From an uncultured Blautia sp. (GTDB lineage Bacteria; Bacillota; Clostridia; Lachnospirales; Lachnospiraceae): DNA of 13,457 bases. Position numbers and translations under genes: made by a program. Every line of letters starts with the position of its first letter. Position 1 is the stretch's first letter. This document shows positions 1 through 7,531 of this stretch, piece by piece. Below the pieces are notes generated by a model, which searched no databases, was not told where the DNA came from, and worked only from the letters and a program-made list of their open reading frames with translations. The stretch covers positions 1 to 13,457 of the forward strand of contig URVB01000071.1 in the NCBI GenBank assembly GCA_900551075.1. The letters are read 5' to 3'.

Positions 1-1
1 C

Positions 2-1618
2 CACCGACCGGGCCACTGGTTGCGTTCAATGGCAGGTCAGCATATGGCGGGAATCGATGTGATCGGAAGCCAGGTGATCTTCGGCGCTCCCGTACAGACA
101 CGCAAAGGTATGGGCGGCATGGAGGTTGACGGAGAATTTTTCCATTATATTCTCGGTAAGCTGGGGGCTTCTGCCGGACATCTGGACCCATTGAAAAAGG
201 GCCGTACCATGTGTGAGCTGTTTGGCGCTTATGGCTGGAACTTCGGTGTACGGGATATGAAATATCTTCTGGATCATCTGCTGTTAAGGGGTGTGAATCA
301 TCTGGTTCCCCATGCGTTTTCCATGGCAGACTATCCGGATATAGACTGCCCGCCGCACTTTTATGCGAGAGGGAACAACGGACAGTTTCCGTGGTTTGCA
401 GAGCTGATGAAATATGCAAACAGAATGTGTGAGCTTTTCAATCATGGCATTCATGCGGCTTCTGTGGCTGTTCTGTATGATGGGGAAGCGGACTGGACGG
501 GAAAGCATCTTCCCATGCAGAAGATCGGAAGAGAACTGATGCAGAACCAGATAGAATTTGATGTGGTATCTCTGGATATGCTGAAAAATCCGGCCCGGTA
601 TCACGGAATGCTGGAAGGAAAAAAGCTGGTGATCAATGGGGTTGAATTTGATGCATTGCTGGTTCCTTACGCACAATATATTCCGGCAGAGCTTGCCGAA
701 TTTACTAAGCACAGCAAGGAATTTCCGGTTTATTATGTGGGCGGCTATCCGGAGCAGGTATTAAAGGGAGAGGATGGAACCGCGCCGTCTGATGAGAGCT
801 GGAAAGAGTTCAGTGAGGCAGTGAGGATGGAAAATCTTGCTGCTTTACTAAAGGGGCGGGGTATGACTGAGATTACTATAGAGCCTGCTTTTTCCCGGAT
901 CAGTGTTTACCATTACCAGAAAGACCGCCGGATTTTTATGCTGATGAATGAATCATCGGAGCGTGCCTATGCGGGTACCGTGACACTGCCGGGAGGAGAG
1001 GAATTTGTATATTATGACGGCATGAAAGATTGTTACCAAAATGCACAGACAGAAATCCGCGCTGGAAAAAGCATCGTCAATTTGGAGATGGAACCTGGAG
1101 AGAGCTGTGTGCTGATGGAGAAAAAGGATTTGCTTTGTGAAGAACCATGGAAGTCTTTTGCCGTGCAGGCAGAGGAATGCACAGAGAGCATGGAGCTTGC
1201 GGATGACTGGAAAGTAGAGCTGGCCGGGGCCAAAGAATATCCGGAGTTTATGAGGGAACTGCAGATGAAAGCCTTGGTTCCCATCTCAGAGCTGGAACCG
1301 GAATTTTCCGGAATTATCCGATATACAAAAGAGGTTTTTCTGACAAAATATCCGGAAAAAGCATACCTGAAGGCCGAGCATGTATATGAGGTAATGCAGG
1401 TTATTGTGAATGGAGGGGAAGCAGGAAAATGTCTGACGCCACCCTATCAGACTGACATTCAAAAGTATTTGAAGGCCGGAAAAAATACCATTGTGGTGGA
1501 AGTAGCCAATACCCCGGGAAGAGATCAGCTTCATTATCCGATGCCGCCTTTTGACTTCAGTCATGCAGCATTGGAGCCCAGCGGTATGTTCGGAAAAGTC
1601 ATACTATACTGGAAATAA
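2..1618 (+). CDS. GH106-like glycoside hydrolase, C-terminal part (5' end outside window)
   Basis: The reading frame is open to the left edge (codons from base 2 read HRPGHWLRSMAGQHMAG), so this is the C-terminal ~538 residues of a longer enzyme; a TTG at 20 is not a real start. The segment around 209-325 (CELFGAYGW, then RDMKYLL and RGVNHLVPHAFS) resembles the (beta/alpha)8 barrel of GH106/PF17132-type alpha-L-rhamnosidases, where a SE/CE-F-GAYGW stretch and a 'RGVN.LVPHAF' strand are typical. After a beta-rich middle part, about 1180-1615 encodes a galactose-binding-like jelly roll of the GH2/GH106 sort (YTKEVFL, VNGGEAG, PPYQTDI, KAGKNTIVVEVANTPGRD). The role is probably removal of a terminal sugar, perhaps rhamnose, from an oligosaccharide or plant glycoside. 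The substrate is inferred only from family resemblance, and localisation cannot be judged without the N-terminus. The gene stops 92 bases before the GH43 gene and is likely cotranscribed with it. Confidence 0.75.
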   Translation, partial: HRPGHWLRSMAGQHMAGIDVIGSQVIFGAPVQTRKGMGGMEVDGEFFHYILGKLGASAGHLDPLKKGRTMCELFGAYGWNFGVRDMKYLLDHLLLRGVNHLVPHAFSMADYPDIDCPPHFYARGNNGQFPWFAELMKYANRMCELFNHGIHAASVAVLYDGEADWTGKHLPMQKIGRELMQNQIEFDVVSLDMLKNPARYHGMLEGKKLVINGVEFDALLVPYAQYIPAELAEFTKHSKEFPVYYVGGYPEQVLKGEDGTAPSDESWKEFSEAVRMENLAALLKGRGMTEITIEPAFSRISVYHYQKDRRIFMLMNESSERAYAGTVTLPGGEEFVYYDGMKDCYQNAQTEIRAGKSIVNLEMEPGESCVLMEKKDLLCEEPWKSFAVQAEECTESMELADDWKVELAGAKEYPEFMRELQMKALVPISELEPEFSGIIRYTKEVFLTKYPEKAYLKAEHVYEVMQVIVNGGEAGKCLTPPYQTDIQKYLKAGKNTIVVEVANTPGRDQLHYPMPPFDFSHAALEPSGMFGKVILYWK

Positions 1619-1623
1619 AGAAA

Positions 1624-1653
1624 AGGCTGTGATTCCTCGGAGTCATACAGCCT
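1624..1653 (+). other. Intercistronic stem-loop between the two glycosidase genes
   Basis: AGGCTGT (1624-1630) pairs with ACAGCCT (1647-1653), seven base pairs plus a flanking G-U, around a 16-base loop. No T-run follows, so it is not a standard intrinsic terminator. It could stabilise or separate the messages of the two genes. Pairing is seen; function is inference. Confidence 0.35.
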
Positions 1654-1710
1654 GAAACAGCCTCTTAAGGAGGTCTGCAAACTTATTATATGAGATAGGA
1701 GAAAGAAAGC

Positions 1711-3327
1711 ATGAATAAAATCGTGAATCCGATTATTCCGGGATTTTATCCGGATCCCTCTATCTGCAGGGCAGGGGAGGAGTATTATATCGCCTGCTCC
1801 AGCTTTGAGCTGTGTCCGGGGATTCCAATCTTCCATAGCAGGGATCTGGTTCACTGGAAGCAGATCTGCTATGCCATAACACCGGAGAACGGACTGCATG
1901 TGGAGAAGAACAGTATGGTTGGAGGTCTGATGGCACCTACCCTTCGGTATCATCAGGGCACGTATTATATCATTAATACGAATTTCAGTGACCGGGGGAA
2001 TTATATCATTACCGCAGAGAACCCCAGGGGTCCCTGGTCCATGCCGCATTGGCTGGAGGATGTTCCGGGAATTGACGCATCCATTTTTTTTGATAACGAT
2101 GGTCAGTGCTATGTGATGGGTACCGGAAATGTCTGGGATAATGGTACCGGTGTGAAGGAACGGGGTATCTGGCTGGCGAAATATGATATTGAGCATTATC
2201 AAATGGCAGGAGAGCCGGTCACTATTTTTAACAGTGCCCTGCGGGGAGCTGCTTCGCCGGAGGCACCGCACCTTTATCATATCGGAGATTATTATTATCT
2301 GATCATAGCAGAGGGCGGAACAGAACATTATCATTCTGTGGCAGTGGCCAGAAGCAAAGAATTATTTGGTTTTTATGAGGGGAATCCGGCAAATCCGGTT
2401 ATAACCCACCGTCATATGGGATTTTGCTGCCCGATCACGAATGTGGGACATGCAGACCTGGTAGAGCTTCCGGATGGAAGCTGGTATGCCGTGATGCTGG
2501 CTTCCCGCCTGATTGATGGCACCGGGAAAAACATCGGAAGAGAAACCTTTCTCTGTCCGGTCATCTGGGAAAGAGACTGGCCGGTATTTTCTCCGGAAAC
2601 CGGAAAGGTGGAATGGGAATATCCCGCACCGGAGTGTCTTCCCTGGACACCCCTGGAGCCGGAGCTGCCCAGAGATGATTTTGACGATGGAAAACTGAAT
2701 CTGTGCTGGACTTTCTGGGGCACTCCTTATGAAAAGTTTTTAGAGATCGTTGATTCTAAACTGTATTTGAAATGCATCCGGCAGACCTTGACAGAGGATA
2801 TGAGGCAGATGGGCTTTGTTCCGGAATTCAGGAAAGACCAATACGCTTCCTTTGTGGCGAGATGTCAGAGGCGGATTCACACAACGGCAACCTGCCGGAT
2901 GTCTTTTATGCCGAATGGAAAAGAGACAGCCGGTATGGCTGTGATGCAGGCGATGAATCATCAGTATCATCTGGAAAGAGCACTGGAAAGGGGAAGGCAG
3001 ATCGTACGGCTGGTACAGTATACGGCAGATTATGATGTACCGCCGTATTTCCCGGGCTTTGTCAGCAGAACCAACAGAATGGTGATCGCAGAGGCAGGCT
3101 GGGAACAGGAAGATATCGTTCTTCGGATAGAAATGGACGGAGAAAGATTTATCATCAGCTATGGTGAATCGGAGGAAAACCTGAAAGAATTGTGCATTGC
3201 AGACGGCAATGTGATCAATCCGGAAAAGGTTGGCTGTATGGCAGGAACCATGATCGGCATGTATGCCACTGGAAACGGAGAGGATATTGATAACCGGGCA
3301 TCCTTTGACTGGTTCGAGCTGATTTAA
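1711..3327 (+). CDS. GH43 family beta-xylosidase / alpha-L-arabinofuranosidase
   Basis: This 538-residue protein opens with NPIIPGFYPDPSICR, the hallmark start of GH43 xylosidases of the XynB type. Inferred catalytic residues by family pattern are Asp15 (general base, in PDPS), Asp122 (pKa modulator, in GIDASIFFDNDG) and Glu184 (general acid, in SPEAPHLY). His247 in GHADLV matches the histidine that usually contacts the central cation or water. Residues ~1-300 form the five-bladed propeller. Residues ~318-538 (from PRDDFDDGKLN) form the concanavalin A-like C-terminal domain that shapes the pocket in GH43 xylosidases. Length is normal for the family. There is no signal peptide, so it should act in the cytoplasm on imported short xylo- or arabino-oligosaccharides, releasing xylose or arabinose by inversion. 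ATG 1711 is preceded by AGGAGA (1697-1702). Xylosidase and arabinofuranosidase activity cannot be told apart by eye. Confidence 0.92.
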   Translation: MNKIVNPIIPGFYPDPSICRAGEEYYIACSSFELCPGIPIFHSRDLVHWKQICYAITPENGLHVEKNSMVGGLMAPTLRYHQGTYYIINTNFSDRGNYIITAENPRGPWSMPHWLEDVPGIDASIFFDNDGQCYVMGTGNVWDNGTGVKERGIWLAKYDIEHYQMAGEPVTIFNSALRGAASPEAPHLYHIGDYYYLIIAEGGTEHYHSVAVARSKELFGFYEGNPANPVITHRHMGFCCPITNVGHADLVELPDGSWYAVMLASRLIDGTGKNIGRETFLCPVIWERDWPVFSPETGKVEWEYPAPECLPWTPLEPELPRDDFDDGKLNLCWTFWGTPYEKFLEIVDSKLYLKCIRQTLTEDMRQMGFVPEFRKDQYASFVARCQRRIHTTATCRMSFMPNGKETAGMAVMQAMNHQYHLERALERGRQIVRLVQYTADYDVPPYFPGFVSRTNRMVIAEAGWEQEDIVLRIEMDGERFIISYGESEENLKELCIADGNVINPEKVGCMAGTMIGMYATGNGEDIDNRASFDWFELI

Positions 3328-3358
3328 GAGATATTTGGGAAAAAGAGAGGATAAAGCT

Positions 3359-3700
3359 ATGACCAATAAAGAAGTAATCCAGGCATTTTATAAAGAGTTT
3401 TTTAATGATCACCTTGTGGAAGCCGCAGACAAATATGTCCTTGAGGATTATATCCAGCACAACCCGGGTGTGGGACAGGGCCGCGAAGCATTAAAAAATG
3501 CGTTTGCAGATAAATTTGCTTCTAATCCGGCCTTTCGTCTGAATATTGTAAAAATGATTGAAGAGGATGATATGGTAGCGGTATATCTGAAAAATGTAGA
3601 TTCTGAGGGCAATACATTATGCCGCGTGGTTGATATGTACCGTTTGGCTGACGGAAAACTGGCGGAGCATTGGGATGTGCTGCAGCCCTGTGAATTATGA
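3359..3700 (+). CDS. SnoaL/NTF2-like small protein
   Basis: A 113-residue protein starting at ATG 3359, which has GAGAGG/AGAGGA (3345-3352) at the right distance; an in-frame TTG at 3335 lacks a comparable site. The pattern fits the NTF2-like fold of the SnoaL-like group (the COG4922 'aldol-condensation-type' proteins): an N-terminal helix (NKEVIQAFYKEFFN), then YVLEDYIQHNPGVGQGREALKNAF, then a strand-rich half ending in DGKLAEHWDVLQP. QHNP and EHWDVLQ are typical of this group. Characterised relatives bind small hydrophobic or polyketide-like substrates, but most members are uncharacterised. It starts 31 bases after the GH43 stop and stands just before the transporter genes, so it is probably cotranscribed with the sugar genes. 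No signal peptide is seen. The exact reaction, or whether it is an enzyme at all, cannot be told from sequence. Confidence 0.85.
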   Translation: MTNKEVIQAFYKEFFNDHLVEAADKYVLEDYIQHNPGVGQGREALKNAFADKFASNPAFRLNIVKMIEEDDMVAVYLKNVDSEGNTLCRVVDMYRLADGKLAEHWDVLQPCEL

Positions 3701-3719
3701 GGTCATACAGGGAATGACC
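3701..3719 (+). other. Short perfect inverted repeat just after the SnoaL-like stop codon
   Basis: GGTCAT (3701-3706) and ATGACC (3714-3719) pair perfectly around a 7-base loop, directly after the TGA. There is no T-run, so this is not a convincing terminator. GGTCA recurs at 3733-3737 and 3783-3787 in the same 200-base gap, which could mean protein binding sites. Confidence 0.3.
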
Positions 3720-3730
3720 CGTAACAAAAA

Positions 3731-3761
3731 AAGGTCAAAATAAGTTGTGTATTTTAACCTT
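3731..3761 (-). terminator. Hairpin with a T-run only on the minus strand (possible minus-facing terminator or operator)
   Basis: Arms 3731-3741 and 3751-3761 pair at 10 of 11 positions (one C/A mismatch) around a 9-base loop. On the minus strand the hairpin runs straight into seven T residues (A-run 3726-3732 on +), the form of an intrinsic terminator. No convincing minus-strand gene lies to the right to be terminated. It may instead be an operator, or may weakly slow plus-strand transcription. Structure is seen; function is inference. Confidence 0.4.
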
Positions 3762-3839
3762 CCTGAAAAGTAGTAAAAAATAAGGTCATTAAATATAAGA
3801 AATTACATTGCGAATGGAGAAGAGAAAAAAAACAGGTAC

Positions 3840-3848
3840 TGATAGAAT
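3840..3848 (+). promoter_or_regulatory. Candidate extended -10 promoter for the transporter operon
   Basis: TGATAGAAT (3840-3848) matches an extended -10 (TGn plus TAGAAT, one mismatch to TATAAT) 52 bases before the ATG of the binding-protein gene. No good -35 lies 16-18 bases upstream. The 200-base gap 3701-3900 is the longest in the window apart from 11969-12294 and a plausible place for a promoter. Weak evidence. Confidence 0.3.
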
Positions 3849-3900
3849 AAGCACAGATGGAAGAGACGTATTCCAAGCTTAAAACACAAGGAGGAAAAAA

Positions 3901-5472
3901 ATGAAATTCAAAAAAATTGCAGCACTTGTTCTTACCGCAGCAATGCTGGCATCTGCACCTGTCTGTGCACATGCCGAAATTATCGGAGCTGACCAGGATG
4001 CAGCCAATACGGAAATGACTGACGAAACCCTGAAAGTGGGACTTGCTTCCGAACCCTCTACCCTTTGGGGTGCAGCAGCCGGACAGGTAGAAAATGAAGC
4101 GCAGATAGTCATGAGCGCATTGATGGACACTCTGATCAGGGAAGACAAGGCTACCGGCGAGATTCTTCCAAACCTTGCAACCGCATGGGAATGGGCAGAT
4201 GACACACACTGCAGGTTCACCTTAAGAGATGATGTTACCATGTCTGATGGAACACCGTTGGTAGCTGACGACGTTGTTTATACGGTTGGCGTATGGACAG
4301 AATACAGTGCAAACACAGATACCGGACGTTTCATCAAAGGTGCGGAAGCACAGGATGAGCATACCGTAACGATCGAATTTACCCAGAAGGCGCCGGATCT
4401 TCTGAAAGTGCTTTCCTGGTCAAACTTCGGCATCGCAAGTGAAGAAGAGGTAGAAGCGGCAGGCGGCCTTGAGGCAGTACAGTCCAATCCGGTGATCGGT
4501 TCCGGCAAATACCGTTTTGTTGAGTGGCAGAGCGGGCAGTCCATCACTCTGGAAAGAAATGAGGAATACTGGAACAAGGATTACAAGGGGTATTACAAAC
4601 AGATCGTCCTGACCTTCACCAATGATGCGGCAGCCCGTGAAATGGCAGTAGAATCCGGTGATTCTCAGGTGGCGGTAGATATGCCGGTGATTCAGGCCGC
4701 TACCTATGCAGAGAGCGAAAATGTCAATGTCGTTGTTTATGACTTCGGCCAGGTAACACATCTGTGGTACAACATGACAGAGGAACATGCAACCCAGGAC
4801 CAGAAGGTAAGAGAAGCAATCCAGAAATGTATTGATTACAATGCACTGGCGCAGGTAGGTACGGCAGGCGTCGGCACACAGGCATTGGGATATCTGTCTA
4901 CGAACAGTATCTACTACAATGAAACCTATACGGAAGAGGAGAGGGTGGTTGATATAGAGGGCGCAAAGGCTCTGTTGGAAGAAGCCGGTTATGCGGATGG
5001 CCTGGAGCTGAAAATGCTCGGACTTCAGGATTCCGTTCCCACCTATACGGTTATCCAGGAAAACCTTCGTGCAGCAGGCATTAATGCAAATATTGAAACA
5101 CCGGATACCGCTCAGTTTGTGCAGGATGCTTTTGCCGGAAATTATGACCTGATCGTTATTGGCGAGTGGGTACCGAACAGAAATCCATCCGCATTCACAT
5201 TCCTGAACAAAGACGATATTGCAGGCGGATTCATTATCGGCGGGCCGAAGGTAACAACCGACGAAACCGATGCCCTGATCCACGAGATTATCAGAGAAGA
5301 AGATCAGGATGCGGCAAAAGAAAAAATTGCACAGCTTGAGCAGATTATGAAAGACGGATGCATCCAGACCAATCTGTATCCGGAACTGAAAGCGTCTGTT
5401 ATTGCCAAAGACCTGAAAGGATACGGCACTATTGAGAGAGGCTTCATTGATATTACAAGCCTTTACAAATAA
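3901..5472 (+). CDS. Family 5 extracellular solute-binding protein (Opp/Dpp type)
   Basis: This 523-residue protein captures the ligand of the importer encoded downstream. It resembles SBP_bac_5 proteins: DETLKVGLASEPSTLWG (about residues 41-57), LMDTLIREDKATGEILPNLATAWEWADDTHCRFTLRDDV (FTLRDDV is the family landmark), SDGTPLVADDVVYT, then GSGKYRFVEWQSGQSITLERNEEYW. The N-terminus has KFKK, a hydrophobic core and an AHA|E signal peptidase I-like site at residue 25/26. Cys22 is preceded by A-P-V, which does not fit a lipobox, so this does not look like a lipoprotein, unusual for a binding protein of a Gram-positive. A strong AAGGAGG (3888-3894) suggests high expression. Family members bind peptides, nickel, opines or oligosaccharides. 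The neighbouring cytoplasmic glycosidases and GH39-type regulator favour an oligosaccharide or glycoside (inference). Confidence 0.93.
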   Translation: MKFKKIAALVLTAAMLASAPVCAHAEIIGADQDAANTEMTDETLKVGLASEPSTLWGAAAGQVENEAQIVMSALMDTLIREDKATGEILPNLATAWEWADDTHCRFTLRDDVTMSDGTPLVADDVVYTVGVWTEYSANTDTGRFIKGAEAQDEHTVTIEFTQKAPDLLKVLSWSNFGIASEEEVEAAGGLEAVQSNPVIGSGKYRFVEWQSGQSITLERNEEYWNKDYKGYYKQIVLTFTNDAAAREMAVESGDSQVAVDMPVIQAATYAESENVNVVVYDFGQVTHLWYNMTEEHATQDQKVREAIQKCIDYNALAQVGTAGVGTQALGYLSTNSIYYNETYTEEERVVDIEGAKALLEEAGYADGLELKMLGLQDSVPTYTVIQENLRAAGINANIETPDTAQFVQDAFAGNYDLIVIGEWVPNRNPSAFTFLNKDDIAGGFIIGGPKVTTDETDALIHEIIREEDQDAAKEKIAQLEQIMKDGCIQTNLYPELKASVIAKDLKGYGTIERGFIDITSLYK

Positions 5473-5499
5473 GTTTGGAAACTTCCGATACGGATGATT

Positions 5500-5535
5500 A
5501 TTTGACACTGCGGGGATTTCCTCACAGTGTCAAAT
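5500..5535 (+). other. Strong stem-loop between binding-protein and permease genes
   Basis: ATTTGACACTG (5500-5510) and CAGTGTCAAAT (5525-5535) form 11 perfect pairs. The stem continues after one C/A mismatch with four more (5512-5515 with 5520-5523, including one G-U) to a 4-base loop. It begins 28 bases after the binding-protein stop and has no clear T-run. Such hairpins commonly protect the binding-protein mRNA or attenuate readthrough, giving more binding protein than permease. Role inferred from position. Confidence 0.7.
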
Positions 5536-5628
5536 TCCTATAAGGGCATAATAAATTAAAGAATGGTCTATTCCGGCATTTATCTTGTCCGCAGAAAATG
5601 TCAATGCGCTTAAAGTGGGAGAAATAAG

Positions 5629-6594
5629 ATGCTAAAATACATAGTAAAACGGATTCTTTTGCTGATTCCGATTCTGCTCGGAGTTTCAGCGATCATCTTT
5701 ATATTGAAAACATTTACTCCTGGTGACCCTGCCCGTCAGATTCTTGGAAATAATGCTACTCAGGAACAGATCGATGCAAAGAGAGAAGAGCTTGGACTGA
5801 ACGATCCGGTTCCGGTGCAGTATGTAAGATATATCGCAAGGGTATGTCATGGGGATTTCGGTGATTCCTATCGTACCGGAGAATCGGTGATCAAAGAAAT
5901 CATGCCTCGTATTGCTACCTCCGCAAAGATTACCTTGGGAGCGGTTGCCATCGGCGCCATACTGGGAGTGCTGCTGGGAATCATTTCCGCTCTGAAAAAA
6001 TATACATGGATAGATTCTCTGGTGCTGGTTATTTCCATGTTTTTTCAATCCGTCCCGGAGTTTGTTGTGGCATTGGTGCTGATCATGGTTCTCGCTGTAA
6101 ATCTGCACTTACTGCCTGCCACAGGTATTGAAACGGCCCAGGGTTATATTATGCCAATGATGTGTACCGGACTTGCCTCCGTTGCCAGCTACACACGTAT
6201 TACCAGATCCAGTATGCTGGAGGTTTTGGGGGAAGACTATATTCGTACAGCAAGAGCCAAGGGCCAGGAAGAAGGAAAAATCGTTCAGAGCCATGCACTG
6301 CGCAATGCGATGATTCCGGTAGCGCAGTCAATTGGTACAAGCCTTGGCAACTGTATTGGCGGCGCTATGGTACTGGAAACGGTTTTCGGTGTACCTGGAG
6401 TCGGAAAATATATCGTGGATTCAATCACGCAGAGAAATTATCCGTCCGTTCTTGGCGGAGCCATGATTCTTGCAATTATTCTTACGGTAATCAATCTTCT
6501 GGTGGATATCAGCTTCGTCCTGATTGACCCGCGCCTGAAGACAACGATTATTTCCGGCGGTGCGAAAAAAGTCAAGAGAGCAAAAGCGGCATAG
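5629..6594 (+). CDS. ABC transporter permease, DppB/OppB type
   Basis: A 321-residue inner-membrane permease that forms half of the transmembrane channel. It starts MLKYIVKRILLLIPILLGVSAIIF, the usual first transmembrane helix of DppB-like proteins, followed by FTPGDPARQILG and a periplasm-side helical stretch with LGLNDPVPVQYVRY and HGDFGDSY. Further hydrophobic segments lie near residues 100-122, 130-160, 170-190, 232-253 and 275-300. The cytoplasmic EAA-type coupling motif, which contacts the ATPases, is at about 201-230 (EDYIRTARAKGQ, then HALRNAMIPV). TVFGVPGVGKYIVDSI (251-266) is a further conserved landmark. Length is normal. GGGAG (5617-5621) precedes ATG 5629. The C-terminus is lysine-rich and faces the cytoplasm. 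The 156-base gap before it holds the hairpin described separately. Confidence 0.93.
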   Translation: MLKYIVKRILLLIPILLGVSAIIFILKTFTPGDPARQILGNNATQEQIDAKREELGLNDPVPVQYVRYIARVCHGDFGDSYRTGESVIKEIMPRIATSAKITLGAVAIGAILGVLLGIISALKKYTWIDSLVLVISMFFQSVPEFVVALVLIMVLAVNLHLLPATGIETAQGYIMPMMCTGLASVASYTRITRSSMLEVLGEDYIRTARAKGQEEGKIVQSHALRNAMIPVAQSIGTSLGNCIGGAMVLETVFGVPGVGKYIVDSITQRNYPSVLGGAMILAIILTVINLLVDISFVLIDPRLKTTIISGGAKKVKRAKAA

Positions 6595-6608
6595 GGGAGG
6601 AAAAAATT

Positions 6609-7517
6609 ATGGCTAAGATGCATACTCCCGCAATGGAGAAAATTGAAAGAAAAAATGCAAAACGTAAAAAACCTGTTAAATCCACACCGGCTTATGAGTC
6701 CTGGAAGCGATTTAAACGCAATCCCACAGCCCTGATTGGATTGGCGGTTGTAGGCATATTGATTCTGATTGCGATATTCGCACCGTTAATTGCACCCTAT
6801 GATTACCAGGCACAGGATTATACGGCCATGATGCAGAAGCCGTCCGCAGCCCATCTGTTTGGAACGGATCAGTTCGGACGTGATATTTTCAGCCGTTGTA
6901 TTTACGGAGCAAGATACAGCCTTCTGATAGCGCTTTTCTGCACAGTCGCAGCATTTTTTAGCGGCGGCCTGCTTGGGATTATTGCAGGATATTTCGGCGG
7001 CAAAATAGATACCATTATTATGCGTATCATGGATGTTTTTCAGGCGGTGCCGATGATTATGATGGCAATGTGTATCGTGGCGGTTCTTGGAAACGGTATT
7101 TTGCAGCTTGTTGCGGCAATTATGTTTGCTTCCATGCCTACCATGGCAAGAAACAACCGTGCGGCGATTCTGCGTGTACGAGGCAGTGACTATATCGAGT
7201 CTTCCGAGGCGGTCGGCGTGGGACAGATTCGTATGATTATTAAGCATATGATTCCGAATGCAGTCGGCGTTATGATCATTTATTTCGTTGGTTTTCTGGC
7301 AGTTTCCATTATGATGATGTCCTCTATGAGCTACATCGGCGTCGGACTTGCGGCTCCCACTCCGGAATGGGGACTGATCTTAAATGACGGCAAAGCCTAC
7401 TTAACATCGGCGCCTTATATGATGCTGTTCCCGGCTATGATGATCATGATTACCTGCTTCGCATTTAACCTTATGGGCGACGGACTTCGCGATGCGTTTG
7501 ACCCGAGACTGAAATAA
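6609..7517 (+). CDS. ABC transporter permease, DppC/OppC type
   Basis: A 302-residue partner of the upstream permease. A basic cytoplasmic N-terminus (KRKKPVKS) leads to WKRFKRNPTALIGLAVVGILILIAI, the typical OppC_N helix (about 38-62), then APYDYQAQDY, HLFGTDQFGRDIFSRCIYGARYSL (82-105), which is the classic DppC signature, and several membrane segments. The EAA-type loop lies at about 193-217 (SDYIESSEAVGVGQ, then KHMIPNAVG). The end, MGDGLRDAFDPRLK, is the standard DppC terminus and shows the gene is complete. It begins 14 bases after the previous stop with GGGGAGG (6594-6600), so the two permeases are tightly coupled. Methionine is frequent in the last membrane segments (MMLFPAMMIM; IMMMSSM), which has no assigned meaning. 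Confidence 0.93.
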   Translation: MAKMHTPAMEKIERKNAKRKKPVKSTPAYESWKRFKRNPTALIGLAVVGILILIAIFAPLIAPYDYQAQDYTAMMQKPSAAHLFGTDQFGRDIFSRCIYGARYSLLIALFCTVAAFFSGGLLGIIAGYFGGKIDTIIMRIMDVFQAVPMIMMAMCIVAVLGNGILQLVAAIMFASMPTMARNNRAAILRVRGSDYIESSEAVGVGQIRMIIKHMIPNAVGVMIIYFVGFLAVSIMMMSSMSYIGVGLAAPTPEWGLILNDGKAYLTSAPYMMLFPAMMIMITCFAFNLMGDGLRDAFDPRLK

Positions 7518-7531
7518 GGAGAACCAGAACA

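Noticed and set aside
1561..2334. 257-codon minus-strand ORF opposite the GH43 start
   Set aside because: It overlaps the conserved GH43 catalytic region antisense and has no recognised motif.
4420..5508. 362-codon minus-strand ORF opposite the solute-binding protein
   Set aside because: It is an antisense shadow of a clear SBP_bac_5 gene, rich in Cys, His and Ile as expected from reverse reading; no domain is recognisable.
5600..5616. Possible catabolite (cre-like) site around TGTCAATGCGCTTAAA
   Set aside because: The spacing around the central CG does not match the cre consensus, and no other cre-like site was found near the promoters.
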